Source: Aquila chrysaetos chrysaetos (taxonomy: Eukaryota; Chordata; Aves; Accipitriformes; Accipitridae). From it: a DNA stretch of 64,000 nucleotides. A program made the translations under genes and the position numbers. Below are positions 50,501 through 62,197 of the stretch, piece by piece. A model generated the notes under the pieces. It did no database searches. It had not been told where the DNA came from and was given only the letters and a program-made list of their open reading frames with translations. Numbering within the stretch: the first letter of the stretch is position 1; every line of letters begins with the position of its first letter. The stretch lies in NCBI RefSeq assembly GCF_900496995.4, contig NC_044009.1, positions 52,826,505-52,890,504 on the forward strand, given 5' to 3'.

Positions 50501-52682
50501 TAGATGTTGGGTTAGATGGATACGCTAATACATATTCCAGGAACTACCTGCAATACCATCAACAAATTACTGCATAAAGATGAGAAAATCGTGGTTTTAA
50601 AGGTGTTCTCCTTGCTAAAGTTCTTGATTATTTTGAAACCTCAGAGGCATTTCTGGACATATATACATGTACAATTTTCATGAAAACCTGAAACTGCTCT
50701 CAGGAAATGAAGCCTAATGAATGACTGTGTATTTGAAAAGATATACTGCCTGGTTTTCCACTCGTCTTCATGCAGCTGTGTTTATTTTCTGTGGGAGCTG
50801 CTGGGACTAAGAGCACTATTTAAAACTGCATATTTTGGGTGGGCACCTGGCTGGGTGTTGGCTTCTCCAGGCAAAGCATCCCATTTCTCCCAGCTTTTGC
50901 ACGTATGCTCTTCTCGCATGTTGCTTCTGAAAAGCTGTCCAAATACTATTGCTCTCACGGCTTTGGTGTAATTTAAGTGTAATTCTTGACTTTAAAAAAA
51001 AGTACAGATAATTGATGCTGGCACTCGGGTCTCTTTAGCAACCTGTGAGGCCACTCTCCTCCCAAGGGGCATGCAGTGCTGTGCCAAAGGGCATAACTTG
51101 CTTTCTAAATATATATATATGGTAAATTTACATGTGGTGCAGCAAGGTGTGTCTGGTTTCCTGAAGAGACTTTTACAGCCCAGAGATTGTCAAGTCCAGC
51201 CTGATACTCATTTCCCCCAGCACTGACAAAATTGATGCATCTCTTCCCTAGGAAATTCTGTGCGCCTGACGTGTTTGCAAGAAATGTTTGTCAGCTAAAA
51301 CCGAAGACTGTGCAGCAAATGCTATGTTTAGTTCAAGGGATCTTGAGTTAAGGACTGCGCATTAATTCTAAATACATGACAGAAGCTGTACCAGGCTGAG
51401 AGATGCTGGTGATGGAGCTGGGATCTATGAATGTTTCAAGTGCAAGACATGCACTCTTAGATGCAGGTGAAAGAGCTGTAGCTAGACTAGCTGGTTTAAA
51501 CACAGCGTCAGAAGTTGTCTGTAGCAGAAAGGAACAGAAGAGTCCCTCAAAACAGAAGGCAGTGGTTTAGGGTTGTTAGGGTTGCTGGCATTAGGCAGTC
51601 CCCTTCTCCAGGTATTTGCTGTGGGTTTGCTGTAGGCAGCCCCTGTCCCAAAGCAGGAGGTCATTTGTCCCCCATCTCCCCTCTATTTGGGGGCCATCCC
51701 CTGGTTTCCAGCAGCTGAGGACCTCCGTCACACCTGGTTCTAGCCCTGAGATACCTCTGGGGTATGTCTGAGTGCTGGGGCAGTCGGTGATCGCCATAAT
51801 TTTTAAATCCTAGTACACCAAGAGGAGACGGTAAATGAGATTTTCCATCTTTCACGGGAGGCTCGTGGTCTGTATAGGGTGTCTCACGTTGAATTTTCTG
51901 TGTGAAGCGGCCACAGGCCAGCTGGGGCTGCAGGTCAGGAGCAGAAGTCGCACCGGTACAGGAGCAGGTCTGTTTGAAGCAGATCTGGGGATGAATTGAT
52001 TGCCTCTAAATGTTTAGTGTTGCAAAGATATTCAACAAATTAATACATATGTTAGACCAACAATGCTAAATAAGGAAAGTTTATTTCCAAACACAGCTCC
52101 GTGTTGTATTTCATCCTTCTATTGATATAGTTCATACCAAATGGCACATTATTTTCAGCTTGGAAATTGGCTGCCAGGTTTATGGTATATTTAAATAAGT
52201 CTCCCAGCCATCCCCTGAGAGCCTTTTCCCGTATCGTGGATGCAGGCAGGGAAGCTGGGAAGGAAGAGCCGGTGCTGCAGCGGGTCGCCTGCCGCTGCCG
52301 TGCTCCCTCCTCTTGCTGCAGGCAGCGGTCAGGAGACATCCATGTAAGTTGGAGCCCAAAAAAAAGCACTAACTATGTGGCCGTATTGTATAGCACCAGT
52401 GAACGGTACTTTTCAATATGAAGAGAAATAGTTTTTCCATCCCAGGAAGGCAGTCTCTAACGCGAAATACTTCTTCAGATATGTTTTAGGCCTGCCAAAG
52501 CCCTGAAGATTAAAGTGCTCTATTTTGGTGTTCAGCGGCATATGGCTGGGTGGGTGTTTGGAGAAGCATAGGGCTGCTGAAGAAATTGTGTATTCAAAGG
52601 CAAGGGTTGGGGTTTGGGTTTGTGTTTCTTGCCTTGTAATTAAAATGTTCTCATTCAAAGAGGATAATTTATTTTAACTGTC

Positions 52683-52697
52683 TTTTTTTTTTTTTTT
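52683..52697 (+). repeat. T15 homopolymer
   Basis: Fifteen consecutive T; no element recognised. Confidence 0.8.
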
Positions 52698-53710
52698 CCT
52701 TTTCTAACTGACTGATTGGCAGACTTCTCTCAGGTTTCACTTTAGCCATATGTTCCTGAGACATCTTCTGACCACAAACAATTTTCTTCTGATTTAACAA
52801 AACAGTCCGTCCTTCCCATGTCTCTTCCCCAGCATCCCCAATGGACAGTTACATTGTGCTACGAATAAAAACACTGCATTTTTGGCTGCACTTTGGAGCC
52901 AAAACTCCATAAATTGCAGAACCCAGCTTTTTAATTCTGACTGAAGAACTGTAGTTGCAATTTGAAGGGAAATCCAGCAGAGAGACAGCTATACTGGGCT
53001 TTTCAGTAAGCTGTCGAGGAAAGGAGGTGATTCAGGCAGCTTCAAGGTTAAGGGAAATCACTTCTGATACTAAACAAGGGAAGAAAGTTATTCTGATATT
53101 AATTCAGGATAATTGAGAACTTAGTGCTTTTAAGATTAAAGCTTGCTATTGATGGAGCAGGCATGAAATAACAAAAGAAGAGTGGTAGTTTCATCCCTGT
53201 CCTCTGGCATGCCTGTGGTCGTGGCCGCAGCCGCAGCAGCCGGTGCTTGCCGCGAGTCTTCCCCCGCCACCCCATGGCACATCAGCCCTGAGCCTGGTGA
53301 CGACGGGACTTTGCCATGTGGGACCCAGCGTGGTGCTGCTGCCACCACCGCCATGGGAGCTGGGGTCTGGGAGAAGTCCCAGAGAAGACTGCCTTTCCTT
53401 ACGGCCAAAGAAAATGGTCATCACGGTGGGGAAGTTCCAGCATCGCATTATGTTGAAATGTGCGTTTTATGGTAAGTGTTAGTTTTTATTTTTAGAAATT
53501 ATTTCTCCTATGACAGGAGTTATGCATAGACTAATTTAAGAAAAAAACGCTTTTACTTTACAATAATTTGGGGAGCCCAGAGCTGGAAAGAGTTACTGGA
53601 TTATAGAAGATAGAGTCATATCATAGAGTATCATAGAATGGTTTGGGTTGGAAGGGACCTCAAAGATCCTCTAGTTCCAGCCCCCTTGCCATGGGCACGG
53701 ACACCTTCCA

Positions 53711-54097
53711 CTAGACCAGGTTGCTCAAAGCCCCATGCAACCTGGCCTTGAATACTGCCAGGGATGGGGCATCCACAACCTCTCTGGGAAACCTGTTCCA
53801 GTGCCTCACCACCCTCACAGTGAAGATTTTTTTTCTAATATCTAATCTAAATCTACCCTCTTTCAGTTTAAAACCGTTACCCCTTGTCCTTTCACTACAC
53901 GCCCTTGTAAAAAGTCCCTCTCCAGCTTTCCTGTAGGCCCCCTTTAGGTACTGGAAGGCTGCTATAGGGTCTGCCCGGAGCCTTCTCTTCTCCAGGCTGA
54001 ACAACCCCAACTCTGTCAGCCTGTCTTCATGGGAGAGGTGCTCCAGCCCTCTAATGATGTTTGTGTCCCTCCTCTGGACCCACTCCAGCAGGTCCAT
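53711..54097 (-). pseudogene. CR1 ORF2 C-terminal remnant
   Basis: An open segment of 128 codons matching the conserved end of CR1 ORF2 (LGLFSLEKRRLRADPIAAF, GFKLKEGRFRLDIRKK). It is separated from the reverse-transcriptase part by frameshifts around 54100-54290, where the alternate frame begins GVLVDES and then loses similarity. Not an independent gene. Confidence 0.9.
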
Positions 54098-54344
54098 GTC
54101 TTTCCTGTGCTGAGGACCCCAGAGCTGAACGCCGTACTGCAGGTGGGGGTCTCATCAGAGTGAGTAGAGGGACAGAATCCCCTCCCTCGCCCTGCTGGTC
54201 ATGCTGCTGGTGATGCAGCCCCAGATACGGTCGGCTTTCTGGGCTGCAAACACACATTGCCAGGTCATGTTGAGCACTCTCATCAACCAACACCCCCAAG
54301 TCCTTCTCCTCAAGGCTGCTCTCAATCCACTCATTGCCCAGCCT

Positions 54345-54909
54345 CTATTTGTGCTTGGGATTGTCCTGACCCATGTGCAGGACCTTGCACTTGGCCTTGT
54401 TGACCTTCATGAGGTTTGCACGGGCCCACCTCTCCAGCCTGTCAAGGTCCCTCTGGGTGGCATCCCTTCCCTCCAGCATGCCCAACACACCACACAGCTT
54501 GGTGTTGTCAGCAAACTTGCTGAGGTTGCACTCAATCTGACTGTCCATGTCACCGACAAAGATGTTAAACAGTGCCGGTCTCAATACCGACCCCTGAGGA
54601 ACACCACTCGTCACTGGTCTCTACTGAGACATTGAGCCTTTGACTGCAACTCTGAGTGCGACCATCCAGCCAGTTCCTTATCCACTGAGTGGTCCACCCA
54701 TCAAATCCATGTCTCTCCAATTTAGAGACAAGGATGTTGTGCAGGACAGCGTCAAATGCTCTGCAAAAGTCCAGGTAGATGACGTCTGTTGCTCTTCCCT
54801 TACCCACCAACACTGTAACTCCATCATAGAAGGCCACCAAATTTGTCAGGGATGATTTTCCCTTAGTGAAGCCATGTTGGCTGTCACCAGTCACCTCCTT
54901 ATTTTCCAA
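54345..54909 (-). pseudogene. CR1 ORF2 reverse-transcriptase remnant (fingers/palm)
   Basis: Two overlapping open pieces in different frames (54565-54909 and 54345-54614) carry recognisable non-LTR reverse-transcriptase motifs: the [16 protein letters not shown] region, motif A with both aspartates (DFCRAFD), SGVPQGSVL with proline and glutamine intact, and motif C with the second catalytic Asp changed to Asn. The start methionines are fortuitous; real ORF2 begins far upstream and is lost by truncation. Confidence 0.9.
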
Positions 54910-55169
54910 GATGTCCCTTTGCCAGTTGCAACATGTCCGAAGCCATGCAGAATGTCAGTTGTTTATGCGGTGTGTGGTGCCTGGGCTGGGGCTGAGGAGG
55001 TGGACAAGGGCATCCCGACCTTCCCCAGCACTGCCACCGGCCGCTGTGTCCCCAAAGCGGGAGGGCTTTAGTGTACTTTGCTGCCAGCAGTGAACCTTCT
55101 GTCTGCTCCAAGGTTTTGAAAATATTATCAGCTATTAGCATGAGGAAAGTTATCATAGGACTGTGTTAT

Positions 55170-55235
55170 CAGTAAAAATTACAGAATACTTGAGGCTGGA
55201 GGGGAGCTCTGGAGAGCATCTGCTGCACTTTGTCA
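55170..55235 (-). mobile_element. Possible old CR1 3'-end fragment
   Basis: ATTACAGAATACTTGAGGCT followed by GGAGGGGAGCTCTGGAGAGC and ATCTGCTGCAC resembles the complement of a CR1 tail (AGAATCA...GAGGTTGGAAGGGACCTCTGGAGATCATCTAG style). It lies 250 bp from the larger CR1 but is much more diverged, so it is a separate, older insertion. Confidence 0.5.
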
Positions 55236-58200
55236 GGGGATGGATGGGCATCTCTATTTTCTCTCAGAGTACCACTTTATGAGTATCGCCACCTCTGTGT
55301 ATGTGCATCCTGTAAATACCCCCATCCAGTGAGAATGGGTGCGTTGCCTCTCCCCATTACCATCCTCCTTTCCTCCCTCTATCCCTTTCCTCCTGCCCCT
55401 TCCTCCCGCCTGTGCCCGATGCCGGCAGCGCTCCTGATGCATCCTAGCGGAGAGCGGCATGGAGCAGAGAATTAAATACTTCCATTTTGGCGGTGCGGCT
55501 GCTTATTCAATAACATCCCGGTAGGAGGGAAATGATGCAAAAATGGGAATGTGGCAGATGGCTCTGCAGAAAAAATCTGCTCAAAGAAAGGAGCTGAAGG
55601 GGCTGAAATCAGCCCTGACGCACTCCTGCACGTAGGTAGAAGGGAGCAGATCAGAGTCTTTCAGAATAATATGGGGGTTTGGGTGATAAGAAAAATACCA
55701 GGCCAGATTCTCAGATAGTATAAATTTCTGTCACTGCATTAAATGTGCATTAGACAGTTTTGTTCAGATAACTGAGATTCTGGCCCTGTTTTTTCAAAAG
55801 AATGGAAAATACTGCTGCAAATATCTATGGGCTGAGCGCAGAAGGGCAGCACTGAAGGCTGCAGTGCTTTTATTTTTTCCCCTTTTTTTGGGTAAGTGGC
55901 TAATACAAGAGAGGGGAGGTTAGCTCATCTGACAGTAGCCTGTTGCATTCCTTTACATGAGAACAGTATTAATATGTGCGGTGGTGCCTTGCTTTTACGT
56001 GCGGGTTTTATGACATTTTCGAAACCTGCTATAATACGTGCTAATGAAGGGTAGCTGTGGTCCTGGTAAGCATCAAGATGAGCTGTCTGCAAGATGTCAG
56101 AAAACTATGTGTGTATGAGTGATTAAAAATTGCCCTAAGAAGAGGACCGGCTGATAAGAAAAATACCTTGGCTGTCACCGCTATTTTTTAAGTGTCAAGA
56201 TAGCTCCTGGGAGAACAGCACAGTCTGAATAAACCAGGAGGTATTTATAGTGCCGGAGCATAAACAACGTGTCTAAATTGAGTAGCAGAGCAGAAGCCTG
56301 GGTTTGCTATTCAGTGCGATGAGAAATTAAAATGTTTAGCATAAGACTGATGTCTGACTTGCATAAGTGCGTGCATTGCGTTCCCTGGCTTGCTCTGCTC
56401 CCTTGGTTCCCTTTTGCATACATGCTTAATTTGTTTAATCTCTGACCTCCTCTTGTTGGGGCAATTTCTAGATCTCAGGAATAAATGGTGATTAAGCATT
56501 AAGTGTTCTAGAAAGGCCTGCTGCAGGTTGAAATTACAAGAGAAACAATGCTCTCACTTGAGGAGTTGGCCACTGGACCCTGTCCCGTTGTATGTCAGAC
56601 GCCCTGAATTACCCATCACCCGCAGTCTGTCACAGCTCTGTGTGTGTTGAGTGGGTGCCTGGGGACGCGTGTGGACCTCCACTCCGCCGTCTTCTGCACT
56701 GGTACCACAGGCTTGTGGGCAACGGCAGGCTCTCTGTGGTTTCTTCCCACTTTTTCTTTCTGCTATGAAAAAGGGATGCGGCTCTTGTGGAGCTGATCCA
56801 TAGGGCCACTGCTTTGCTTTGTATCTCATCCCAGGACCTATTTGTGTCGTGATGTAAGAAACCAGAGATAAGCTTAAAGAACAACACGGGCAGTGTATCT
56901 GTTCACTCGTTACAGAAAGAACGAACTCAGATTATCCACAATTACCAAATCCGAACTATTTTCTTCTTCTCACCAGTGCCGTCATCTCCCTCTCACTTCT
57001 CTCCTCTGGCTCCGTGGCATTCCCACCGCTGGCTTCGGAGCGGGCTGTGGCCATGAAGGCGGCGGGCGATGTCCTTGCCTAGTGCTGGCAGGGTCAGGGT
57101 GGGCAGGTTGTGTTCCGTGCCTTTCCCTAATCCCGTGCGTCTGCTGAACTGCTCCTCAGTCACTGCCTGCATCCCGCAACATCCCCCAGCAGCCTCAGGC
57201 AGGGCTTGGAATTCACACACTTGTATTTTCATGAATTCACAGAGCACCTTTTTACAGTTGTTACCTTTAAGACTCTTTGTCTCTTGCATTTCAGGAAATG
57301 CCATATTTTTTTTCTCTTTAACAAAAAGGTTTTTTTATCAAAACATTACTTTAAAAGTAATCAGAAGCATTAAATGCATAGATGGCAAGGTGGCTGCCCA
57401 TCTTCCTTCTACTAAAGAAAATCAGGCTCCAAAGATATCAGATTAAAGCAGACATTGACAGCAGACAGCGGCAGAGGCTGGCAACCACAAACTGACACAA
57501 AGTTTTATTGCACTTCAAACTATCATCAATTTAATAAAAAAATACCCCCTGAAATTATGATGGGAAAATGTTAATGCTAAAAATAGCTGTTCTTTCCAAA
57601 TAGATGGGAAGTGTTAGAGTTTAGACACCACGCTTTCTGTCTGCTTAGAAACCCTTCCGTCAGGCTGTACATTTCTCAGCCGTGCACAGTACAGCTTGTC
57701 ATTTTAACTTACATTAAAAAATAATCTGGCAATGAACGTTGAGAGGAAAAGCTTGAGAGCATCCTTCACTCCAAGTTTGGGTTCTGACCTCCCATTTCGG
57801 GCACCCATTTTCTGGCTTATCGCAGAACTCAGACAGCTAACGGCATTTCAGATACAGGCTGGTGCAGGGGCCAGATGTTAACATCAGGATATCACGCTGT
57901 TACTTAGCTAAATGTGACAAAACCAGCTTCTCTTCCCGTATTTTCTCTACAGTCCTGGAAGAGGAAAGATTGCTGTGGAAATCATGCAACTCCTTTTTTC
58001 TACAGCAGTGTATCTTCCCTTATTCCTGCAAGAGTGCAGGATAAGTGTGGTATATTTTTATATCAAGTCTCACATCAAGCTTTACTCTTGCCTTCATGGG
58101 CCTTAGATCACAGTTGTGAATGAGCTTAATTCTTAGTAATTGATTTAACATTGCTGGCTGATTAATTTTTAACACATATTTTTGAGGCTTTACAGATAAA

Positions 58201-58707
58201 GTGCAGGTTTAAGGGAGGTAAACACCCCCCAAAATGCACAGAGAAACATGTGAAGGGAAGAGCCACCTGGCTCCGCAGGTAGCATCTTGGACCCAGCTCA
58301 GGTCCAGGCATTTTAACATGCAGGGCCCTAGATCTTAATAAGAAAAAAGAAAAAAATCTGACAAAACCTCAGCATATTTGTGCATTTTTGCCAGTAACTT
58401 CTGCTGGAGGATTTCTCTTCGCTCCAGTCCTGGAGGGTGGGATGCCAAGATGCCCTTTTTGATGCCTTCGGGATGATGTGCTATTGAGTCGTAATGCCAA
58501 AATAATGAACTCTCTCCCCGACTGGTTAAGATTAACATTTCCATGTTAAGAAGGACACCTCCTGGCGACCCTGTGCCCAGCCCTTGGCCAGCAAATTGCA
58601 GCCCAGAAACACAAAAAGATTTAAGGTGAAATTTCTGGCATTACCTTGGAAGGAGAAAAGAGCCATATAACCTTTGTATGCCTAAATTGCTTCTAAAGGC
58701 TTGGGGC

Positions 58708-58722
58708 GGGGGGGGGGGGGGG
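58708..58722 (+). repeat. G15 homopolymer
   Basis: Fifteen consecutive G after TTGGGGC. Length is sequencing-sensitive. Confidence 0.85.
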
Positions 58723-59865
58723 CTGTTAAAAGCTTATTAGTGATCTATGATTTGTCAACTATCAGCCAACTTCTGTAATAAAATGTAAGAGGGCCCTATA
58801 AATAACAGCACGCCTGTGATTTTTTATCAAGGCAATATATTACGAGTTCTAGAAATTGCCTGAATGCAGCCAGCTCCATCTGGGTACTTTAGAAATTTAG
58901 AAATAATTTGAGGGTTATTATAGGATAGAATTAGTCAAAGCACTTATTTACAGATTTTTTTTGTCCTCCATCTGCCCCCTTATTAATTCAGGGAGGCAGC
59001 TCTCAGCTGTGCTGACAGTGAGTCACAGCAGTAGGATGCTTTGTATTTTCACCATTCTCTGGTCACTTCAGGAGGGACCGTGTACCTGGGTACTTTAGGA
59101 CGCATCTAATTGTCTAAAGCCAGCATTAACCACAGTAATGACTGTAACTGAGCTCAGGCTTACAGAGCCCAGCATGGGGATGAAGGACAGGTTGTCCACA
59201 TCCAGCTGTGTCTAGTAACTTCAGCGGGGTATGCAGTGCCCATCCCAACCCAAAGCCAGCGATGGGGATGTCATGGCCAACATACATGGGACAGGACTTT
59301 GGGCGATGCGAGATGATGCTGGATTTTGTGTGGGTTTGGTGGCAGCAGCCGTTGTCCTTCGGGATACCTTCATCTTCCTGGGGAACCGGCCTTGTACTGT
59401 AGGAGAGCTAGAAGCTATCAGGATCGTTAACTGAATTATTAGGATTTCAAATGCCGGGGGATTCTGACCCCAGCATCATCCCAGTGGCACCAAACCTCCT
59501 CTGTGTTATGTTCTTACCAAGCGAGCATGCTGGGAGCTCCAGTCCCGGTCAGCCGTGTCTAAGTGTTTGCACAACCCTGTTTCTTGTTGGTGTTTCCTGG
59601 AAATGGGGTACCGAGTCTAAACCTGCCCTAGCCAGAGACAGAGAAAAAAAAAAAAAAGCTTAAATAGTCTGCTGCTTGGCTGAGGCTGGGATAATTGGCA
59701 TCCACTTTTTCAGCTCAGCTAGGGCTCTAAAACCAAGAGTTCTACCTCATTAGAAATAACAACTTGTAATTAATAACTCATGATGTGACAGATAGATGCA
59801 TTTTTCTCCAGTGATAGCACTTGCTTCAGATAGAGCGAATGCTGAAAGGAGAAGGCATGATTATT

Positions 59866-59886
59866 AAAAAAAAAAAAAAAAAAAAA
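59866..59886 (+). repeat. A21 homopolymer
   Basis: Twenty-one consecutive A after TTATT. No SINE or processed pseudogene body recognised upstream, and CR1 elements do not end in poly(A). Confidence 0.85.
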
Positions 59887-62143
59887 GGTACTTTCATATC
59901 AAACTTGAGGAGAGAAATATATCAGTTTAACCCATGCTCATCCTCCAGAGCTGCTCTGCTGTATATTATTCAAGGGAATTAATGGAAAATTTTCCTAGAT
60001 AGGCATGGCTGGGATTTTCCTGTGTTACCAACTGTGGCATTATGTGCTGGCCTCTACAGAGGGATGGCAGATCACTGCGGTTGGGTGTAAATGACTGAAT
60101 TTAATCAGTAGCAAAGTTTCTAATAATGTCTAATACTAAAGCTCTCTCTAACACCACTTCAGCCTCTGCCCATGAGGAGATGAGTCCCAAAACTTTGCCC
60201 TTGCATTCCTTTAGGCTCATTATTCATAATACTTTGAAAACAGAGTCAGCTCCTGGTTTCTGCAGAAGGAATGTAATTCCTGGAAACAGCGAGAGGTGAT
60301 CTGGGTAGAGGTGATCCCAAATACGCAGGAGTGAGGTTTGTGAAATTACGGGGTATTCAGACAAGACAACATTGCTTGCCCCCTTAGGAGCAGTGCTTCT
60401 GGATGAAAATCTCTTCCCTTGGACCTAGTGAACAATGGTTTTGCAGCCTCTGTTTTTGAAATAATAGAGAGGGGTTTTATTGGACATTTGATTGGGGTTT
60501 TATGCTGGAATATGTGCGTAAGGGTACCTCTTTTTCAGGTGCGTTGTTGCGATTTGTATGCAGGCAGAGCTTTGCTAATGTGCATTGCAATCACCGGCCG
60601 TTAACAGCTCTGGAGAGTGCTTCGTGATGGAAGCGTGTGTTAGGAGTGATGAACAAAACGCATCGAAACCTTTTACTTTGACAAATGGATGGCTTTTTAA
60701 TTATATGCACTGCATACAGCGTGTTTGCTTCCAAACGAGAGTTTAAAATTTATACTGCAAATGAATATTAATAATATAGACAACTTGGTAAAATTTTAAC
60801 AGGCCCATTAACATGATGAAGGCATCAAAGGATCTGCTGGTGGCGTACCCTGCTGATGAATAACTTCTTAGGGGAAAAAAAAAAATCACAAAAACCCAAA
60901 AAGCCCTTCATACCAACAGGAGAGGAAAACTTATTAGCCTGATGTTAATGGCCTGATCCATTAGAGTCCGTTGGGCGCGAGCCCATGCCCACCGCAGCGT
61001 GCAGTCCCCTGGTAGGTGTCCATCAGCAGCCGGACCCTGTGCCTTGGCATGGCCCAGCACGGCTCCCAGCCTCCTGCTGCTTTATGCATCTTATTTTTTA
61101 AAGGTCCAGAAAGAAACTACATCTGCATTAAAATAAAAGACCTATATTTATCTGAGCATAAATTAATGGAAAATAATCCTGAGGTAGTTATCAAGAAGGG
61201 CTATCAGTGGCGGGTTGCACCCAGCTGCTCCTGCTTTTTCTAGGGGAAAACGTGGCAATACCTGCTGATTTTCTGTTTGGTGCTTTGCTGTCCAGGCAGC
61301 CTGTTGAAGATGCAGATCGTGGTGTAAGTAAGGGGAGAGCACCGTTGCCAGCTTTAACTCTCCCAAGGAGGGAGCATGGGCCATGTGTTAGGACACTTGC
61401 GAAGAGCTGATGCTTGTTCTGCGCAAGGACGTGGGTAATGGCTCCGGTCATCAAGTGCCTTATGCAACTCTGTTGTTATTGCTGGAATAATACAAAGGAG
61501 ATGGTTACAGCCGGGGTGGTAGTGAGCTGGCTGCTCGAAGCGTGTAATAGCAGAAGGGCATTGCAGAGCTTATAGCTGCGAGTCTGAGGCTTTGCTGAGA
61601 AACAGAAAGGGAAGGAAGAGCCGGGAAATGCGGCAGAGCTGGAAGAAAACCTAAGAATTGATTTCTTGTCCAAGGGCTCATCAGAGCACGTTAGCACCTC
61701 TTAGCATCATGTGCTTAGCATGACAGGTATTCCCTATTATGACGAGTGTATTAGTTGCTGCTGTTCATCCTGAGAGACTATTAAACAATTTGCACCCTCG
61801 GGTTTGTTAGTGAATAAGACAAATTGATTTTAAAGAAAAATTATACACCTGCAAATATTTATCTCTCCAGTGAGCTTACAAAGGGTTGCATCAATGGAAC
61901 AAAATGTGACGCTGATTTTCCTGAGATTCAGCTGATACATTTTTCGATAGGAAGCAAGTATAAAATTCCTCCTTTGAAAGCCTACAGGCAGCAGAAGGTT
62001 TGGGAGCTGGCAGCATGACAGATCAGGAGGTAGAAATAGCCCTGCAGCCCAGCGGCTGGCAGGGATGGGAGGTAGCTTAACCCGGCAGGTCCCATGCCCC
62101 GGCATTGCCCCGGGCGTGCAGCATCAGCTGTGGGAACTCTTGT

Positions 62144-62197
62144 GGATGCGGATGCAGATGGGGATGTGGATGCAGATGGGGATGCGGATGCAGGTGC
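62144..62197 (+). repeat. Minisatellite, 18 bp x 3
   Basis: Three head-to-tail units: GGATGCGGATGCAGATGG (62144-62161), the same with one change (62162-62179), and a third with end changes (62180-62197). Each unit is itself built from GGATGC-like hexamers. Confidence 0.9.

Larger units (their letters stand above)
34453..53616. other. Intron 2 block with no further genes
   Basis: About 19 kb of intronic DNA carrying an A17 run (37498-37514), a T21 run (37816-37836), a 10-bp-stem hairpin (41759-41782), an AC/C14/A13 compound repeat (43471-43509), an A14 run and TTG/TTA repeat near 44.3 kb, a T-run near 45.36 kb, a pyrimidine tract (47488-47576), a short TA repeat (about 51108-51120) and a T15 run (52683-52697). 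No gene, RNA gene or further transposon recognised. Confidence 0.55.
53617..54920 (-). mobile_element. CR1 LINE, 5'-truncated, with decayed ORF2 reverse transcriptase
   Basis: About 1.3 kb of CR1 on the - strand. From its 5' side (high coordinate) come reverse-transcriptase motif A ([11 protein letters not shown], near 54770), the GVPQGSVL box (near 54600), motif C reading FADN instead of FADD (near 54510), the LGVLVDE-type region (near 54295) and the C-terminal ORF2 block with QRRDTNIIRGLEHLSHEDRL and HWNRFPREVVDAPSL (54097-53711). A short 3' UTR and degraded ATTCTATG octamer tail end at about 53617. The coding pieces lie in three different frames, so there are at least two frameshifts, and the endonuclease domain and 5' half are absent. 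It cannot be autonomous. It is the longest transposon in the window. Confidence 0.95.

Noticed and set aside
51565..51585. Two TTAGGG hexamers, possible interstitial telomeric repeat
   Set aside because: Only two copies separated by TTG; far below what defines an interstitial telomeric tract.
59866..59886. Poly(A) as the tail of a processed pseudogene or SINE
   Set aside because: No coding or SINE-like body was recognisable upstream and no flanking target-site duplication was seen.
61824..62018. 64-codon + frame with a protein-like look (LSSELTKGCINGTKCDADF...)
   Set aside because: No recognisable family, no donor-acceptor pair that preserves the frame, and the length is expected by chance in 64 kb.
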